Source: Symbiodinium natans
Lineage: Eukaryota; Sar; Dinophyceae; Suessiales; Symbiodiniaceae
Length of the DNA: 64,000 bases
Assembly: GCA_905221605.1 (NCBI GenBank)
Contig: CAJNDS010002068.1
Coordinates: 771,001 to 835,000, forward strand
Direction: 5' to 3'
Program-made: the position numbers and the translations under genes
Notes under the pieces: generated by a model
Database searches by the model: none
What the model saw: the letters and a program-made list of their open reading frames with translations, nothing else
Told to the model about the DNA's origin: nothing
Part shown: positions 43,001-53,117 of the stretch, piece after piece
How positions within the stretch are numbered: the stretch's first letter is position 1
How the letters are laid out: every line of letters starts with the position of its first letter

Positions 43001-44164
43001 CAAGTGAATCAGTTCAGGTTTGTAGCTGCTAGGTGGGGTTCAAACTGTCTCGCGTTTCACTTGTTTCGACGCCTGAAGGTTGGAGCTCGCCCTCAAGCCC
43101 TAAATAAGCTCTGCACCTTGAGTGCTCGCTAAACATCAAGACCTTTCGAGCCCTGAATCCTAGTATAGAGCTTTGCCAACCGGTGCAAGCGTGCTCAAGG
43201 CTCGCTGACCCTTATCGCGCAGCCGGACGACGGCCAGGGTGCATTGGAGCTCTACGACAAAGGCTATGACGGCTTAAACGGTTTAAGGTTTGGGCGGCAC
43301 AGAGGCATAGACCTCAGAGAGGCTTTGGGTATGTTGGTATCGGGGCCATGTACCAACGAGACGGGTGAATGCGCACGTAGTTTCAACCTGTACCCCTGAG
43401 CTACCAGCGCTGATTCGGCTTAAATTTTAGCCATGGGCAAGATGGAAGAGAGGTGCACAGCCACTGGAGCCTGCTCCCAGAGAGCCAAGATCGAGATCGG
43501 CATGAGCCCAAAACCCTTCAATGCAACCTGTTGCCGGAGGTGAGTATCGCCGGATCGATCCCATGCCAGGGGCTCTGGTAGTCAACGGTGGAGCCCCTGA
43601 GCTGCCAACCAGCGAGGCATTTCGGGGGTCAAGGGTCAAGTGGCTCATTGCAGCTGTCATTGAGTGGAATGGGGAGCCGCCGACGGTATAGCTGGAAGTT
43701 CGGGTGCCCCCCTGCGAAGCTTCAATTGAATAATGCCAACAAGGGGTCTCAGGATTAGGGGGTATGAAGTTGTTTGCTTGGTGGCTCTGGCAAGGATTGG
43801 CTCGAGCTTGTATCTCAGGGTGCTCTGCCGCGACGTGGCAGCATCTGGCACAATGGAAAGTTTCGGGGCGCAGCCAGGTCCTAGAATCCTAAATTCTAAG
43901 CACTCCCTGCGTCCTGGACACCTTCCTCAAGTACGCAAGACCTACTCCTCGAGGCTGTGATCACAAAACCCATTGCCGGATTCCTAGGTAACCTGGATAA
44001 AGGTAGGTCTTGGGGCCTTAAGGTAAAGCTTACCGGCCTAAGACCCTCGGACCCTAAACCCTTACAGCCCCAAGAAACGGAGGTCGCCCCTGCACCGCGT
44101 CCGGCAGCCCCCGGGGGATGATACTGGTCGAACTGCCTTTGTAGCTCGGATTGGCCAAACATGA
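40065..44164 (+). CDS. 2-oxoglutarate/Fe(II) oxygenase, isopenicillin-N-synthase-like, multi-exon
   Basis: Exons: 40065-40127 (EGISLAGSKRSAELLGNLFP, like the G-x-NxFP segment of the family), 41416-about 41540 (ALPEALKNLALLLADGLAEV), 41776-about 41850 (GLEAFRCLSYARG), about 42758-42811 (GEILWSSDHTDWG), 43200-43262 (SLTLIAQPDDGQGALELYDK), 43540-43627 (GEYRRIDPMPGALVVNGG), 44083-44164 (SPLHRVRQPPGDDTGRTAF, then TGA). HTD is the family's HxD metal pair, LHRV supplies the distal His, and R in GRTAF is the 2OG-binding Arg (usually RxS). Phase agrees exactly across the last four exons, with GC, GC and GT donors. Such enzymes hydroxylate or desaturate small molecules; the substrate is unknown. The start is not found. 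Intron 40128-41415 contains an unrelated ORF. Confidence 0.82.
40343..40924 (+). CDS. intronic ORF, possibly LINE-type retroelement C-terminal region
   Basis: The longest + frame of the window (193 codons, no ATG start, TGA end). Protein signal is strong from about 40420: ERWHVPNFDDGSRVSWQEL, then FIAEFGIVPGFVQPG and LFKHPNVVWSLLLQL. From memory, the W-x3-F-x5-VSW-x-EL-x2-DF pattern resembles the C-terminal region of dinoflagellate LINE-like retroelement proteins; I could not check this. Codon bias is weaker than in host exons. It lacks reverse-transcriptase motifs, so if an element it is 5'-truncated. Confidence 0.45.
   Translation: MVRLSDPHKLQRSYPTYWIASHRPCSWLSAINKFQEVSWGRTPQHLRARECLTIFFSDERWHVPNFDDGSRVSWQELVFDFIAEFGIVPGFVQPGMSLSKMCSKFRTYSNKILQGVEISRYVRTTHLRCFSGGTVSGLGGRRLFKHPNVVWSLLLQLSISREHRAARSCRRPSASFTPDRSTLPGFELSPATG
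40968..41150 (+). CDS. second intronic ORF, 60 codons
   Basis: It follows the first ORF after 43 nt in another frame, and reads VHDRLAAKIRPTLAKLTRQP and FQLVTLRAALQVIHESLSTK to TGA. The separation by a stop and frame change suggests a decayed continuation of the first ORF. Alternatively it is a host exon. Confidence 0.4.
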   Translation, partial: DAVTAFVVRCPWVHDRLAAKIRPTLAKLTRQPFPEPEIEPFQLVTLRAALQVIHESLSTK

Positions 44165-44199
44165 TTTAGGGCGAAGGTTCTAGGGTCTTCAGACAAAGG

Positions 44200-44545
44200 A
44201 TTAGTTAGGGTTTAGGCTCCTGTAAATGAGGCTTGAAGGGTTTGGAGTTTGGGGGCTTTGGGGCGTAGAGTCTGGAACCCCAAAGCGTGCAACCCCAAGC
44301 CCTGTCAACCTGGAAATGGTAGCCTTCGATCAACCCCACCCAAAAAGCCCAATTAAATGCCCGCCGGTCTTCCAGGCCAGACATTTGGGGTTGATGACGG
44401 TTAATGTTAGGATCTAAAGGACTCCTTTGGGTTTAGTTTGCTGTTTTCAAGGCTCAGGGTAGTGATCGAATCCCTAAAGCCCTAAGCCCAAGCCGCTCTA
44501 GAGGTGACAGGGCTTCTGACAAACCCTAAACTTCCCAGTCCGAAG
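44200..44545 (+). other. short spacer after the oxygenase stop
   Basis: About 380 nt separate the oxygenase stop from the next exon. It contains TTTAGGG-type words at 44205 and 44430 and CCCTAA-types near 44480-44530, as in introns. No other feature is seen. Confidence 0.4.
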
Positions 44546-45199
44546 GTTTACTTTCACTACCCTGCCGGCTCCACGCAGCTCCATCCTCGGGATGTGGCCG
44601 CGGCCGCCAAGCGCAGGAGCGGGGCTTCGCGGCCACCAGGCGCCCGGCGATTGCTCCATGTGGGTTTGGGACGTATCCGGAGGCTCCCTACCCGAAGGAA
44701 GGTGCCGAGGCTTAGACAAAGGGGTAGGGTAGACGCCTCCTTTAGATAAAGTGCTTTTTTTGCGTGTAAGATAGAAGGAGCTGTGTGCATGTCATTGACG
44801 ACGGTTCGTACTTCTCACAGTAGAGCGCGGAAGCACTGCAGAGTCTCCTCCAGACCGCCTTGATCTGTTGCACCCACGACAACCAACACAAGACGCTCGC
44901 GCATGAAATGCTAAGTTCGAACCCATAGTCGCACTATCGAGGCTTAGGCAGTGTTTCGGTCCACCTCCCCCTTGCTTGCAGGTTTTGTCTTCAACACCTT
45001 GACAGACGGCCTGGAGCACCTCTCTGAGGACTCTATAGACCGACCGAATTGTTTTTTTGCACTTTTGGAGCGGTTGTGGGGGCCTGGGGACGCGAGGGAT
45101 TCAAGGACCCAGTGCTTGACCCTTGACAGCCGAGAGCCCCAAACCAAGCTGCGACAAGTTCTGCATCGTGTGTCCAGTGCCCCCTCAACGGTGATGTGA
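44546..45199 (+). CDS. short gene or gene 3' end, at least two exons, stop present
   Basis: Exon 44546-about 44621 (VYFHYPAGSTQLHPRDVAAA) follows CCGAAG and has high third-position GC. Terminal exon 44982-45199 follows GCTTGCAG and reads FVFNTLTDGLEHLSEDSIDR, then NCFFALLERLWGPGDARD, ending PSTVM and TGA. Exons between were not resolved (44600-44720 is open in two frames). Soluble, acidic; no family recognised. Confidence 0.5.
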
Positions 45200-46166
45200 C
45201 TACGACACACTGTTCGTCTACCAGGTCAACAGGTGAAACTTGGATTCCTGGGCCCGAAAACGCCTAAACTCCCTGAAGCCCTGACCCCGGAACATCTCTA
45301 GTGAAGCGGCCAGGCCCTTACCTTCAAGACCCACCTGCAGCGGAAATGGCTGGGAGTACGCACTGCTCGCCCTCGCAATGTGGAGCTGTGAGGGGCGGCG
45401 GCGAACCTTACCTTAAACCCTGACCCCCGAACCCTGAACCCGAGAAGCGGTGGAGGAAAACCTGGGCGCGAGACTCGCATGCCATTGTTCCATAGGTGCT
45501 TTTGATGGTGCATCGTTTTTCAATCGTAGCGGGTGTTGTATGTCAGCTTACAGGAGAAAGAGCACTGGCTAGAAACCCGAAGGTTTGACGTTTGACAGTT
45601 GGTCGCGGTTTTGGTAGGCTGGACTCCACATCCCGATGTCTTTGGGGGCCGTTCTTGTCATGAGTGGGCATCTAACTTGCTATGTGCACATTCGAAGACG
45701 CCACGAAGCAGCTAGCTCGCCCGTCCCTTTCTGATCTATCCCAACCACAGCAACAGAGAATCACTTGAAACTTTACGTCGTGGATCGTGCCCGTCACTGC
45801 CACGATTTGAGCGATTAAGGCCTCATCGCAGGCAGGGCGTTCGGGATGTCCATAATGTTTGCAAGTGGATTCAATTGTGCTTAAATGGGCCGGGTTTTGT
45901 AGAGAGGTCTACAAGAGATCGAGTCCACAAGGTGCTACAAACTTGACTGCGCAGTCAAGAAGCAGCAAAGGCCGAGGCCCAAGCAAGGGCACACAACAAG
46001 AAGGACTTGGGGTCCGATTCTAGGATTCTAGGGCTTTGGGTCGAAGAGCTTTCGCAGCATAGGGATTCGGGCTCAGGGCTTTCGGAGTTTTTGTTGAGCA
46101 GGCAGCGGACAGTTGTTCCGGGTCAAGTCAAACCGTGAGTTTTGTCCTGTTATTCACACTACCAAG
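45200..46166. other. intergenic or 5' region of the GT34 gene
   Basis: A possible exon at 45344-45409 has two equally good frames (one is GNGWEYALLALAMWSCEG). TTTAGGG-type words occur at 45230-45440 and 46020-46090. No promoter signal can be recognised; dinoflagellates lack a canonical TATA box. Confidence 0.35.
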
Positions 46167-47690
46167 GTGCCTATGCAGCTTACCATGGCTATCAGTGGCC
46201 CGGCCTCATTGCTTCTCTCAAATGCTGGAGTATGGAGACAGATTTGCACCCCCGCAAACCTCCAGACCTCGGACACCAGAGGTCCTATGTCCAGCACAGG
46301 TATACCACTGTAGATTCGTAGGTCCGGGCTCGCAGCAACCTCAACCCGTTGCTTTTCAGACACATTTGAGGTTAATGCATGTGGAGGAGCCCTACGTCAC
46401 GCAGGCTGCATGGCATTCGCTATGTGAGGATAGGCTTGTTTCCTGATACTGGTAGCATGGTGCTGCCGAAGATGTCACCATGGCCTGCCGCCCTTGGGAG
46501 CAAGTTTAACGTAACGTGGAGCGACGCCAATTTCAATTTCAGTAGATATCTGAGCCTTGCCTGAGGCCTTTTTAGGCACCATCCCTCCTAGCTTCTCAGG
46601 GGCTCCAGTGCATCATCGCCCGCTTCGCGGCAGCTCCTCTAAACGGCCTCTTGAAAAAATCGAAAGTGCAACTGACCTGGAGAGGCCCACCCCTGGATGA
46701 ACAAGCTCATCGCCATTCAGCAGAACCTTGAGGCCAGCCCCTTAAGATCCCTAAAGACTTAAAAAAGCTCGTGCCTTGAACCTCCTAAACTTCTGGAAGT
46801 CCTTCGACTGGCTCTTCTGGGTGGACTGCGACCTCTTCTTCATGAATCCGAAGTTCGCGGCCCAGTTGCGTGAACCCCCTAAACCCCATCCAAACTTCTC
46901 AACTGTAGTGCCCCAATGTGCCCAAGCCAACGTCAAGAGTGTCTCGGGCAGTGCAGAGCACTTGGGACCCACGAGGAAGACGGTCGACTCGCTGATTCAG
47001 GCAGCTTTGGAGAGGAGACCGTTTTTGAATTTGAATTCGACGAAGGGAGAAAGGGAACTTCTCAGCGATTCTCAGCGAGTAGCTCAAAGTAGCTTTTGGT
47101 GTTCAGGTCAAACTGCTGGATTGCGGCGGAGTGTTGCATGTCAAGGTAAACCAACCCAGGCTTTGAAATCCAAGATTGCAAAGTATTTAATTCGTTCGCA
47201 TGTACAACCTTGTGGCTGCGAGGACGCCCCAGGCCTCTCTTCTCATCGCGGAAGATGGAATGATGCAGCCGCCTCAGGTGACATGGGGCACGAAGGGGGA
47301 CAGATACCGCTTTGTTCGAGCTGAAAGAGCAGCGGAAGCTATACTTCATGCACGTAAACCTGGAAAGCGGTCAGGTTGAACAGCGGCTCGTTCCTGCTCC
47401 GCCATAATGACTGGGGCAAGGCTGGGGATGCTACCTATTGCTGCAAGCGTTGAAAGTTGAAAGTGGTCATTATCCGATGTACTCCAATGCTCTCTACAGG
47501 GTCGCTGTTGCACTGGCCAGCTTAGATGGTTTTTCTTGGATTCTGGCTTCCCATGGATGTTGTAGATCTCGCAAGCAACAAGTACCTCATACCCTTCACA
47601 GCGTCGAACACTCACTTCGGCCTCGCTTTTGCCCAGGATTTTCTCGCAAGGACAGCCGGCAGCTCATTTTGCAGCTTTGGATTCACTGAG
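46167..47690 (+). CDS. GT34-family glycosyltransferase (MNN10/xylosyltransferase-like), partial model
   Basis: Exons: 46167-about 46193 (AYAAYHGYQ, the family's YAxxHGY), 46685-46732 (AHPWMNKLIAIQQNLE), 46800-46869 (FDWLFWVDCDLFFMNP), 47233-47277 (SLLIAEDGMM), perhaps about 47520-47690 (NTHFGLAFAQDFLAR, where the family has an NxGxF-x-R-x3-W segment). HPW-x2-K plus W-x-D-x-D with DCD as the DxD metal site is characteristic of GT34 enzymes, which transfer hexose or xylose in the Golgi. Phase agrees from 46732 (GC donor) to 46800 over a 67-nt intron. No Golgi anchor, start or stop was located; 45.3-46.1 kb may hold the 5' exons. Confidence 0.7.
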
Positions 47691-47699
47691 GTTGATGTG

Positions 47700-48392
47700 A
47701 GAGTGACTTTTCAAGTTCTGCAGCTCCGAAGCCCTGGTCAAAGCCCAACCTCAAGCACCCTTAAACCTTACCTAGAACCCTTCAAGCTCAAGGCAACAGA
47801 GCATGAGCCTACCGCTTGGGGCTCGAGGCTTAGGAGCTTGGATAGGTCCTCGAGCCCAGACGGAACGCCCATCACCGCAAGCTGCACCTTGATCACACAA
47901 ACCCAAAAAATCAAAAAACCTCCCTGACACCTAAACCCCCTAAACTCCCGAAACCCCCTGAACGCACATCCAGAGCACGAACGCCTCAGCCTCAGCCATG
48001 GCTCTCGCCGCTCTCCTCCTGGTGTCTGGCCTCTGCGGCATAGGAGTGTCTTGGCAAGATACCACCATCTGCTTTGAACCCGCAACCCTACTAAACCCCA
48101 AGCCCTAAGCTCACACAAGGCCCAGTCAAACCGGAAGCGGCGTCGCGCAGCAGTTGAGAAGGAGGCATCATGAGGCTAGAAAATGGCCAGACACGAAAGC
48201 ATTGCTGTGAGGAAGTCTTGAAAACATCTGTATGGCAAGCACCGACCAAACTGCTGGGGCTAGAACTCTACGACGATCTAGGACTACAACAGGAGAAGGG
48301 GAGAGCTCACCAATCTACTGCAATACAGGAACCTATATAATTGCCAACATCCTGACACTGACACTGTAGAAAGGATCCAAAAACTACCCAAA
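47700..48392. other. no exon recognised
   Basis: Intron-type words cluster at 47730-47960 and 48070-48110; the remainder is unremarkable. The GT34 stop codon should lie here or earlier. Confidence 0.35.
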
Positions 48393-48496
48393 ATGCCCGC
48401 TGCAAATGCCGGCGCAGACCCCAAACAGTCTCAGAGATCCCTTCTCAAGACATCTCAGAAGACCACTCCCAGAGCGTGGAATCACCGCACCGCCCG

Positions 48497-48528
48497 AGAG
48501 AGAGAGAGAGAGAGAGAGAGAAAAAAAA
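48497..48528. repeat. (GA)n microsatellite
   Basis: A perfect GA run followed by eight A; it lies inside an otherwise open Arg/Glu frame. Confidence 0.95.
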
Positions 48529-48743
48529 TGACAGTCCAACCTAGTGCGGGCCGGAAGAGCACAGTCTCACACTCGGAAGGCGAGATGTGAAGATGGGGAT
48601 GATGGGGTGGTGGGGGTAGTGGTTAGAGGACACTTAGTGAGGGTTGGGGGCAGAGCATCACATCATTGTCTTCAACTGTACCCGAGTACCGCTCCGGAAA
48701 CAGGGGCGGGCGATGACGCCCGGAGGTTTCGGCCTCCACGCCC

Positions 48744-48746
48744 TCC

Positions 48747-48780
<34 letters not shown>

Positions 48781-48783
48781 GAG
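48744..48783. repeat. GAAA/GA microsatellite
   Basis: GAAA units pass into a perfect (GA)n run. Confidence 0.95.
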
Positions 48784-49033
48784 TGAGTGCACTCCACGAT
48801 GACCTACTCAAAAGTTTCACGAAAGACACCACTCCCCAATAAGGGGCGCCGCAAGCGATCATCTGCACTTCACGAGTGTTTGTGCACGCGGGACCCGCAC
48901 CTCGCGCGAAAAATGCACATCCCGAGAGGCAACTACGTTCTTTTCAATTTGGGTGCGGCTCAAAAGTCTAGGTATGTAACTGGCTCCCGGGCGTCCTTCC
49001 GCGACATAGGGTTTGTAACAAAGCCGTTCTGCT

Positions 49034-49099
49034 TGCGACAAGCCTGTCCGCGACAAGCCTCCGCGACAAGCCTTTGCGACAAGCCTTTGCGACAAGCCC
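49034..49099. repeat. tandem repeat of GCGACAAGCCTnn, five to six copies
   Basis: Near-perfect 12-nt copies (with one shorter spacing) lie in a window without intron words. Both strands stay open across it, giving Asp/Lys/Pro or Gly/Leu/Ser repeats. Copies abut with no spacers, so this is not CRISPR. Confidence 0.9.
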
Positions 49100-49559
49100 C
49101 TTCTTGGAACTGCATCCTTCGACTACGCAGGCATTTGGCCGAAGCATTTGTGAGAGTGCAGGATGGCGCCCAAAAAGTTTACGCCAGGTCTCAAGATAGG
49201 TGTAATGGTGGACGCATGGTGGTTCTTGGTCCTTATGTTTAACTCCTAGAGACAGAGGTTAAGATATGAGAGTTAGGGTCTCAAGGTGTGATGGGTGCTG
49301 CGGTTGGACTGGTCTTTTTCCCCTCATTTTAATGCCCAGTTTCGAGGCGGAGTGATTTGGCACGGACGGCGCACCGGAGGTTTGAGCGCGATGCTTGTCA
49401 CCGCCGACGCCGAAACCTTGGGCTTTATACTTTCACATTGACAACTGACAACTGACAACGCATCGGAGATGGCGAAGGGGCTTTTCGTCCATTTCCCAGT
49501 ACGTACAGCAAAACACGCCAACCCTGCAGATCTAAACGCCCGTTGATCACCTATTGATT

Positions 49560-49701
49560 CCTGCTTGCGTAAGTTTGGAAGTGAAGACGCAGATGTTGAA
49601 GCGCGGGCGCGGAGGCATGAAGCAATCAAGCACCGTCGTTTCCTAGCCGTGACACTGTCTGCACGTTCAGACGACACATCATTCACTGGGGCTTGTCAGG
49701 T
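49560..49701 (+). CDS. possible exon, charged helix
   Basis: The frame reads KFGSEDADVEARARRHEAIK and HRRFLAVTLSARSDD with fair codon bias. The complement is also open for 120 codons but is less protein-like. Edges unknown. Confidence 0.35.
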
Positions 49702-49794
49702 TTTGGGGGGTCTTGACATCGGGTCATAGGAAGTTTAATTAAGTCTCCACTCCCGTGGCACAGCAAATGTCAGGGCAACCAACCACAAGCCCAG

Positions 49795-49849
49795 GCTCTA
49801 CCGAGCCTGCAGCCTGGCGACTTGCTCTTCGTACACAGGACACTGGGAG
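49795..49849 (+). CDS. exon of unidentified gene, GT donor
   Basis: ALPSLQPGDLLFVHRTLG lies between AGCCCAG and GGAG|GTTTTT. The 49755-49991 open frame in another register is less biased. Same gene as the exons at 50.3-50.9 kb is possible. Confidence 0.45.
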
Positions 49850-50342
49850 GTTTTTGGGTCTAACTTATTGTTCTCATGTCTCATGGTACGGACTCAGACA
49901 TCATTTTCTGCCGGAAGTTTACAGGAGCTTGGACAATGCGCGATCCAAGTCCACATTGAGTGAAGAACTGTTAACTGTAACGCCTTTTTAGGCCCGTAGG
50001 CCCCTGCGCAAGAGGCCCATGAACGCCTCGGACCCCCTCAGCCGCGCCATCGAGGCCTGTAAACCGCCCTGCAGTTTGGGAGCGAGGGCTTTGGGGTTCA
50101 TACTGTTGGCCGGCTACAAGTTTGGGCTTAAGATCAGGAGTCTGTGTCAGGGTCCAGTGCCCTGGGATGTTTGCTGAAAAAGTCTCGTCACTGGTGCTGA
50201 AGATGCTGAAGATGCCAACTCCCTCAGAGCTCCGGATGGCTGCTTCACAGTTGTAGAGCCGGGCCGACAGCTGCCATTCTTATGTTCATAGGGCGCAGGC
50301 ATTGAGTGGAGTAGCTCTCAGCAAAGTGACAGTCTAGCTGAG

Positions 50343-50531
50343 GTCGTGCGAACTGTTCTTGAGTTTGCTGTTGAAACAAGCAGGCCGCTGACCGTCAAAC
50401 CTAACCCGGATTCTTGGCAGGCCACAGGACAGGCAACTGTGAGCTGGCTAGAGGCGCAGGGCCTCTCGGCAGCCCAATGCAGTTTTCTGAAAGAGTTTGT
50501 CGGGTCGCCAAATGAAGGGCCCTTCAGCTGG
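50343..50531 (+). CDS. strong exon, 63 codons, GTGAGT donor
   Basis: Between GCTGAG and TGG|GTGAGT the frame reads VVRTVLEFAVETSRPLTVKP and VSWLEAQGLSAAQCSFLKEF. Composition and codon bias are clear. A helical soluble domain is likely. Family unknown. Confidence 0.65.
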
Positions 50532-50600
50532 GTGAGTGGGAGATCGGACAAGTCATCCAATTAGCTCGTTCCCACATCTTCAGCGTGAATAGAGCCTTAA

Positions 50601-50760
50601 GCCCAATGCGCCTTCGACCGAGGGCGTCAGATCCTCAAACGAGACACTGCAGCGCATGTGGCCATGGCCGTCAATGCAACGACCATCGTCCAGGCCGATG
50701 GGATCGAAGCTCGTGCGATGAGCTTTCGTGAAACTCTTAATTACAGATATGAGCATGTTC
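50601..50760 (+). CDS. strong exon of unidentified gene
   Basis: The frame reads FDRGRQILKRDTAAHVAMAV and NATTIVQADGIEARAMSF. A GC donor after IVQ (CAG|GCCGAT, 50694) is possible, in which case the exon is shorter. The phase does not join directly to 50531. Confidence 0.55.
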
Positions 50761-50851
50761 TTAAATCGGGGTGCCCCCAATCCACCCCCCAAAAGACTGG
50801 AATCCTTGCTCCAGGAGGTATCGCCATTTTGAGACACCCCCCATATCGGAG

Positions 50852-50928
50852 ATGAATTTACCAAGCTTCTCAAGGCTGCGGCCGATGTTGAAGTTCTCAG
50901 CTTGGAGAAGTGGTGGCACCATGGCTGA
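50852..50928 (+). CDS. exon ending in TGA
   Basis: The frame reads EFTKLLKAAADVEVLSLEKW and WHHG before TGA. It could be the C-terminus of the gene with exons at 50.34 and 50.60 kb. CCCTAA-type words follow within 30 nt. Confidence 0.5.
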
Positions 50929-51104
50929 GCTTTTGAAGCACCCTAAGATCCCAAAATAGCCTAAAGCCAAACCCTGCAAGAGTCTAGTAAGAGTCCTATC
51001 AACCTTAGTCATCTACCGCAAAAGCGCACAGCAGGAAGTCAGAAGAGGGAAAGCAGGATGATATGCAGGTTGTAGCTGGGAAAGCCAGAGGTCATCCTAT
51101 GCAG

Positions 51105-51245
51105 CTGCGGCCGTGGTTTTTGTGGGAGCAGCTTGGCAGAGAAGCCAGTCTTGTGCTTCGGGCACGGTTGTCCCTGACAAGTGGCAACCGACCGCGTGGC
51201 CTCTTGCATTCTGCCACGTGACTCGAGCAGACGTTCCCAACTGTC
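51105..51245 (+). CDS. possible exon
   Basis: The frame VVFVGAAWQRSQSCASGTVV continues through PDKWQPTAWPLAFCHVTRA. No sharp splice edges. Could be the next gene's exon. Confidence 0.3.
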
Positions 51246-51320
51246 AACACCCGCAAATTCCCTTCACCCGCATTCCGATACTACCTTATTCCCCACCCGA
51301 CAAGTGGGGTAGCTAGTTTG

Positions 51321-51626
51321 ATGGACAAAGTGGCACGCATCATGTGGCGTGACGCAGTCAGGACACTGCAAGGACAGCAGCTAGGACAGGTGTGGGGCAG
51401 GACACCAGGCGGGACACAGGCGGGCAACTGTACCGAAACACTAAGCAGGCCTGGGAGCCTCAGGCGGGTGGGGATTTTCGAAGTGATAGTTGTTCATCGT
51501 CCAGTGTTTTCGATGCTTGCTTGGTTGGCTGGAAGAGTTGCCTGGGCTTTCTTGGCTGTCTGGAGGAATGAAGCACCAAACTCAAAGACAAACAAATTCC
51601 CACAAAGCCAGAAGAATCGATTGTAG
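51321..51626 (+). CDS. ATG-initiated ORF of 101 codons
   Basis: Starts ATGGACAAAGTGGCACGC and contains a degenerate AGGACA-type repeat (51357-51425) in its first half and one hydrophobic segment (FSMLAWLAGRVAWAFLAVW), then a basic tail to TAG. Codon bias is weak, so it may be chance; the complement is partly open. Confidence 0.3.
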   Translation: MDKVARIMWRDAVRTLQGQQLGQVWGRTPGGTQAGNCTETLSRPGSLRRVGIFEVIVVHRPVFSMLAWLAGRVAWAFLAVWRNEAPNSKTNKFPQSQKNRL

Positions 51627-51927
51627 ACTTTATTAGACGTTGATAATAATTCACGTTGTCTGCAAATGTCTTCACATGATGGCTTGAGTTTTGGGACTGC
51701 TTGCTGAGGGTTTCTTGAGAACGCTACAGGAAGGCCCAGGAACTCTTAAAAAAGGGTTCGAGCTCAAGGTGCGGGAGCGTCAGGGAAGACTGGAGGGACG
51801 AGCTTCAAACGAAACCTGAAGCGAACGTCGTCCATCAGGCGACTACAGCTCACAAGTGCTTCATGTTGTGGCTGTCCCTGAACCCTGACCCCGAAACTCT
51901 GTAAACCCTAAACCCTATGCCTCCCAG

Positions 51928-52015
51928 GAACTCCCTGGCGCAGATCAGGCTCACGGGGATGGGGGGAAGGGGGGATGACCTGTCTGAAGAGTTTGCCAAG
52001 TCCACTTCCGAACCC
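51928..52015 (+). CDS. exon of unidentified gene
   Basis: After CTCCCAG the frame reads NSLAQIRLTGMGGRGDDLSE and EFAKSTSEP with high third-position GC. Upstream sequence is typical CCCTAAACCCTA intron. Downstream boundary unclear. Confidence 0.5.
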
Positions 52016-52248
52016 TCTCACTTGCATCTGGCTTTGCAACATGTTGGAACCCAAACCCCAAACATCCCCAAACCTGGCACTACTGCGTTTGTGACGAAAC
52101 CCTTCGGACTTAGAATCCTTGCGAGGCCACTCGCGAGCACGCCGCCACATGGGCTCTTGGAAAGGTGGGGGACCCGTACGCCCAAGACTTCCAGGCCTGA
52201 CAGTCGAAAGGGGTTTAGAGTTTCGGTAAGGCAACACCCTGCTGCAAG

Positions 52249-52322
52249 CGACCATGGTGCCTTGGAGCATACTTTCTGCGTCTGGATTGTGTGGCGACTT
52301 CGACATTGCGAAAGGCTTTGAG
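52249..52322 (+). CDS. possible exon, GT donor
   Basis: TMVPWSILSASGLCGDFDIA KGFE ends GAG|GTAGAA. The other + frame (52018-52321) and the minus frame are open too. Composition slightly favours this one. Confidence 0.35.
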
Positions 52323-52439
52323 GTAGAAACCATGAAGCAAGCCGCCTCTGCGTGCGTGCGTTAGCAACGCCCCGCACATGACACCCTGCAGCCACCAACT
52401 CTGGGACGCGAGAGTTACTACTGCATCTTGGATTGAAGG

Positions 52440-52500
52440 GAGTGCGTGCGTGTATATATTTATATTTATTTATTTGCATGTATTTATTTAATTGTACACA
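52440..52500. other. AT-rich spacer
   Basis: TATTTATTT-type sequence of about 60 nt, unusual for the window, may mark an intergenic region before the frames starting at 52560. Confidence 0.4.
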
Positions 52501-52759
52501 TTAAGCCGTATGAGTAGCTATACGGGCACTTGATACTTGCCTGAAGTTCAGTTTATCTGTCTTGTCGTACCTTCTCGACCGCGAGCGCCGTCCCGCTGAC
52601 AGTTGCACCTGGATTTGTAGAATCCGGGCTACAGAGCTCATATACAGCTCTCGCAGCCTGCTTCATGAACGGGCTTTAAGCCTCTTGTCTATCCAGTTGA
52701 CTCCCCTTTCTCCTCCAAAATACTCCCCCCCTCCCGCCTTAAAAGACCAGCGCTCGAAA

Positions 52760-53000
52760 CGGTGCCTACTCCGAGGCTCCAGCTTGGTCGACTACGCTTA
52801 CCGCTCTGCCTTGAATCGCCCCTTTGGCGTGAACAGTTGGGATTTGGACATTCTTCCAACCCTGTGGAACAGATTGACTGCTGTGGCCGTGTACTGTCTG
52901 AATCGATTCCCGCACTTTGGAATGTTCAGGCTTTTGGGCTTTCTCCTGTGTCTGCTGAGTCTGTTGACGTGTTGCTGTCTGCTTCCTACAGAAACTCCGT
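52760..53000 (+). CDS. coding-like region, frame not settled
   Basis: Two + frames of 153 and 180 codons overlap. One has a hydrophobic end (FRLLGFLLCLLSLLTCCCLL). The other is polar (LSPVSAESVDVLLSASYRN). A TTCAG at about 52927 could open an exon in either. No decision possible by eye. Confidence 0.3.
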
Positions 53001-53117
53001 ACAAGACCCAAACCCATCCCTAAACTTGCGGTTCCTCAGGGGCAATGGCCAAAAGGTCGGCAAAAGGTCGTCTCGAAGTTTCAGAAAACTGATGGCTAAC
53101 CTCGGAGGCCTCAGAAC

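Noticed and set aside
49034-49099. CRISPR-like repeat array
   Set aside because: Copies are adjacent and there are no spacers; genome type is eukaryotic.
52018-52479. Minus-strand frame of 153 codons
   Set aside because: Overlaps better-supported + exons at both ends and lacks codon bias.
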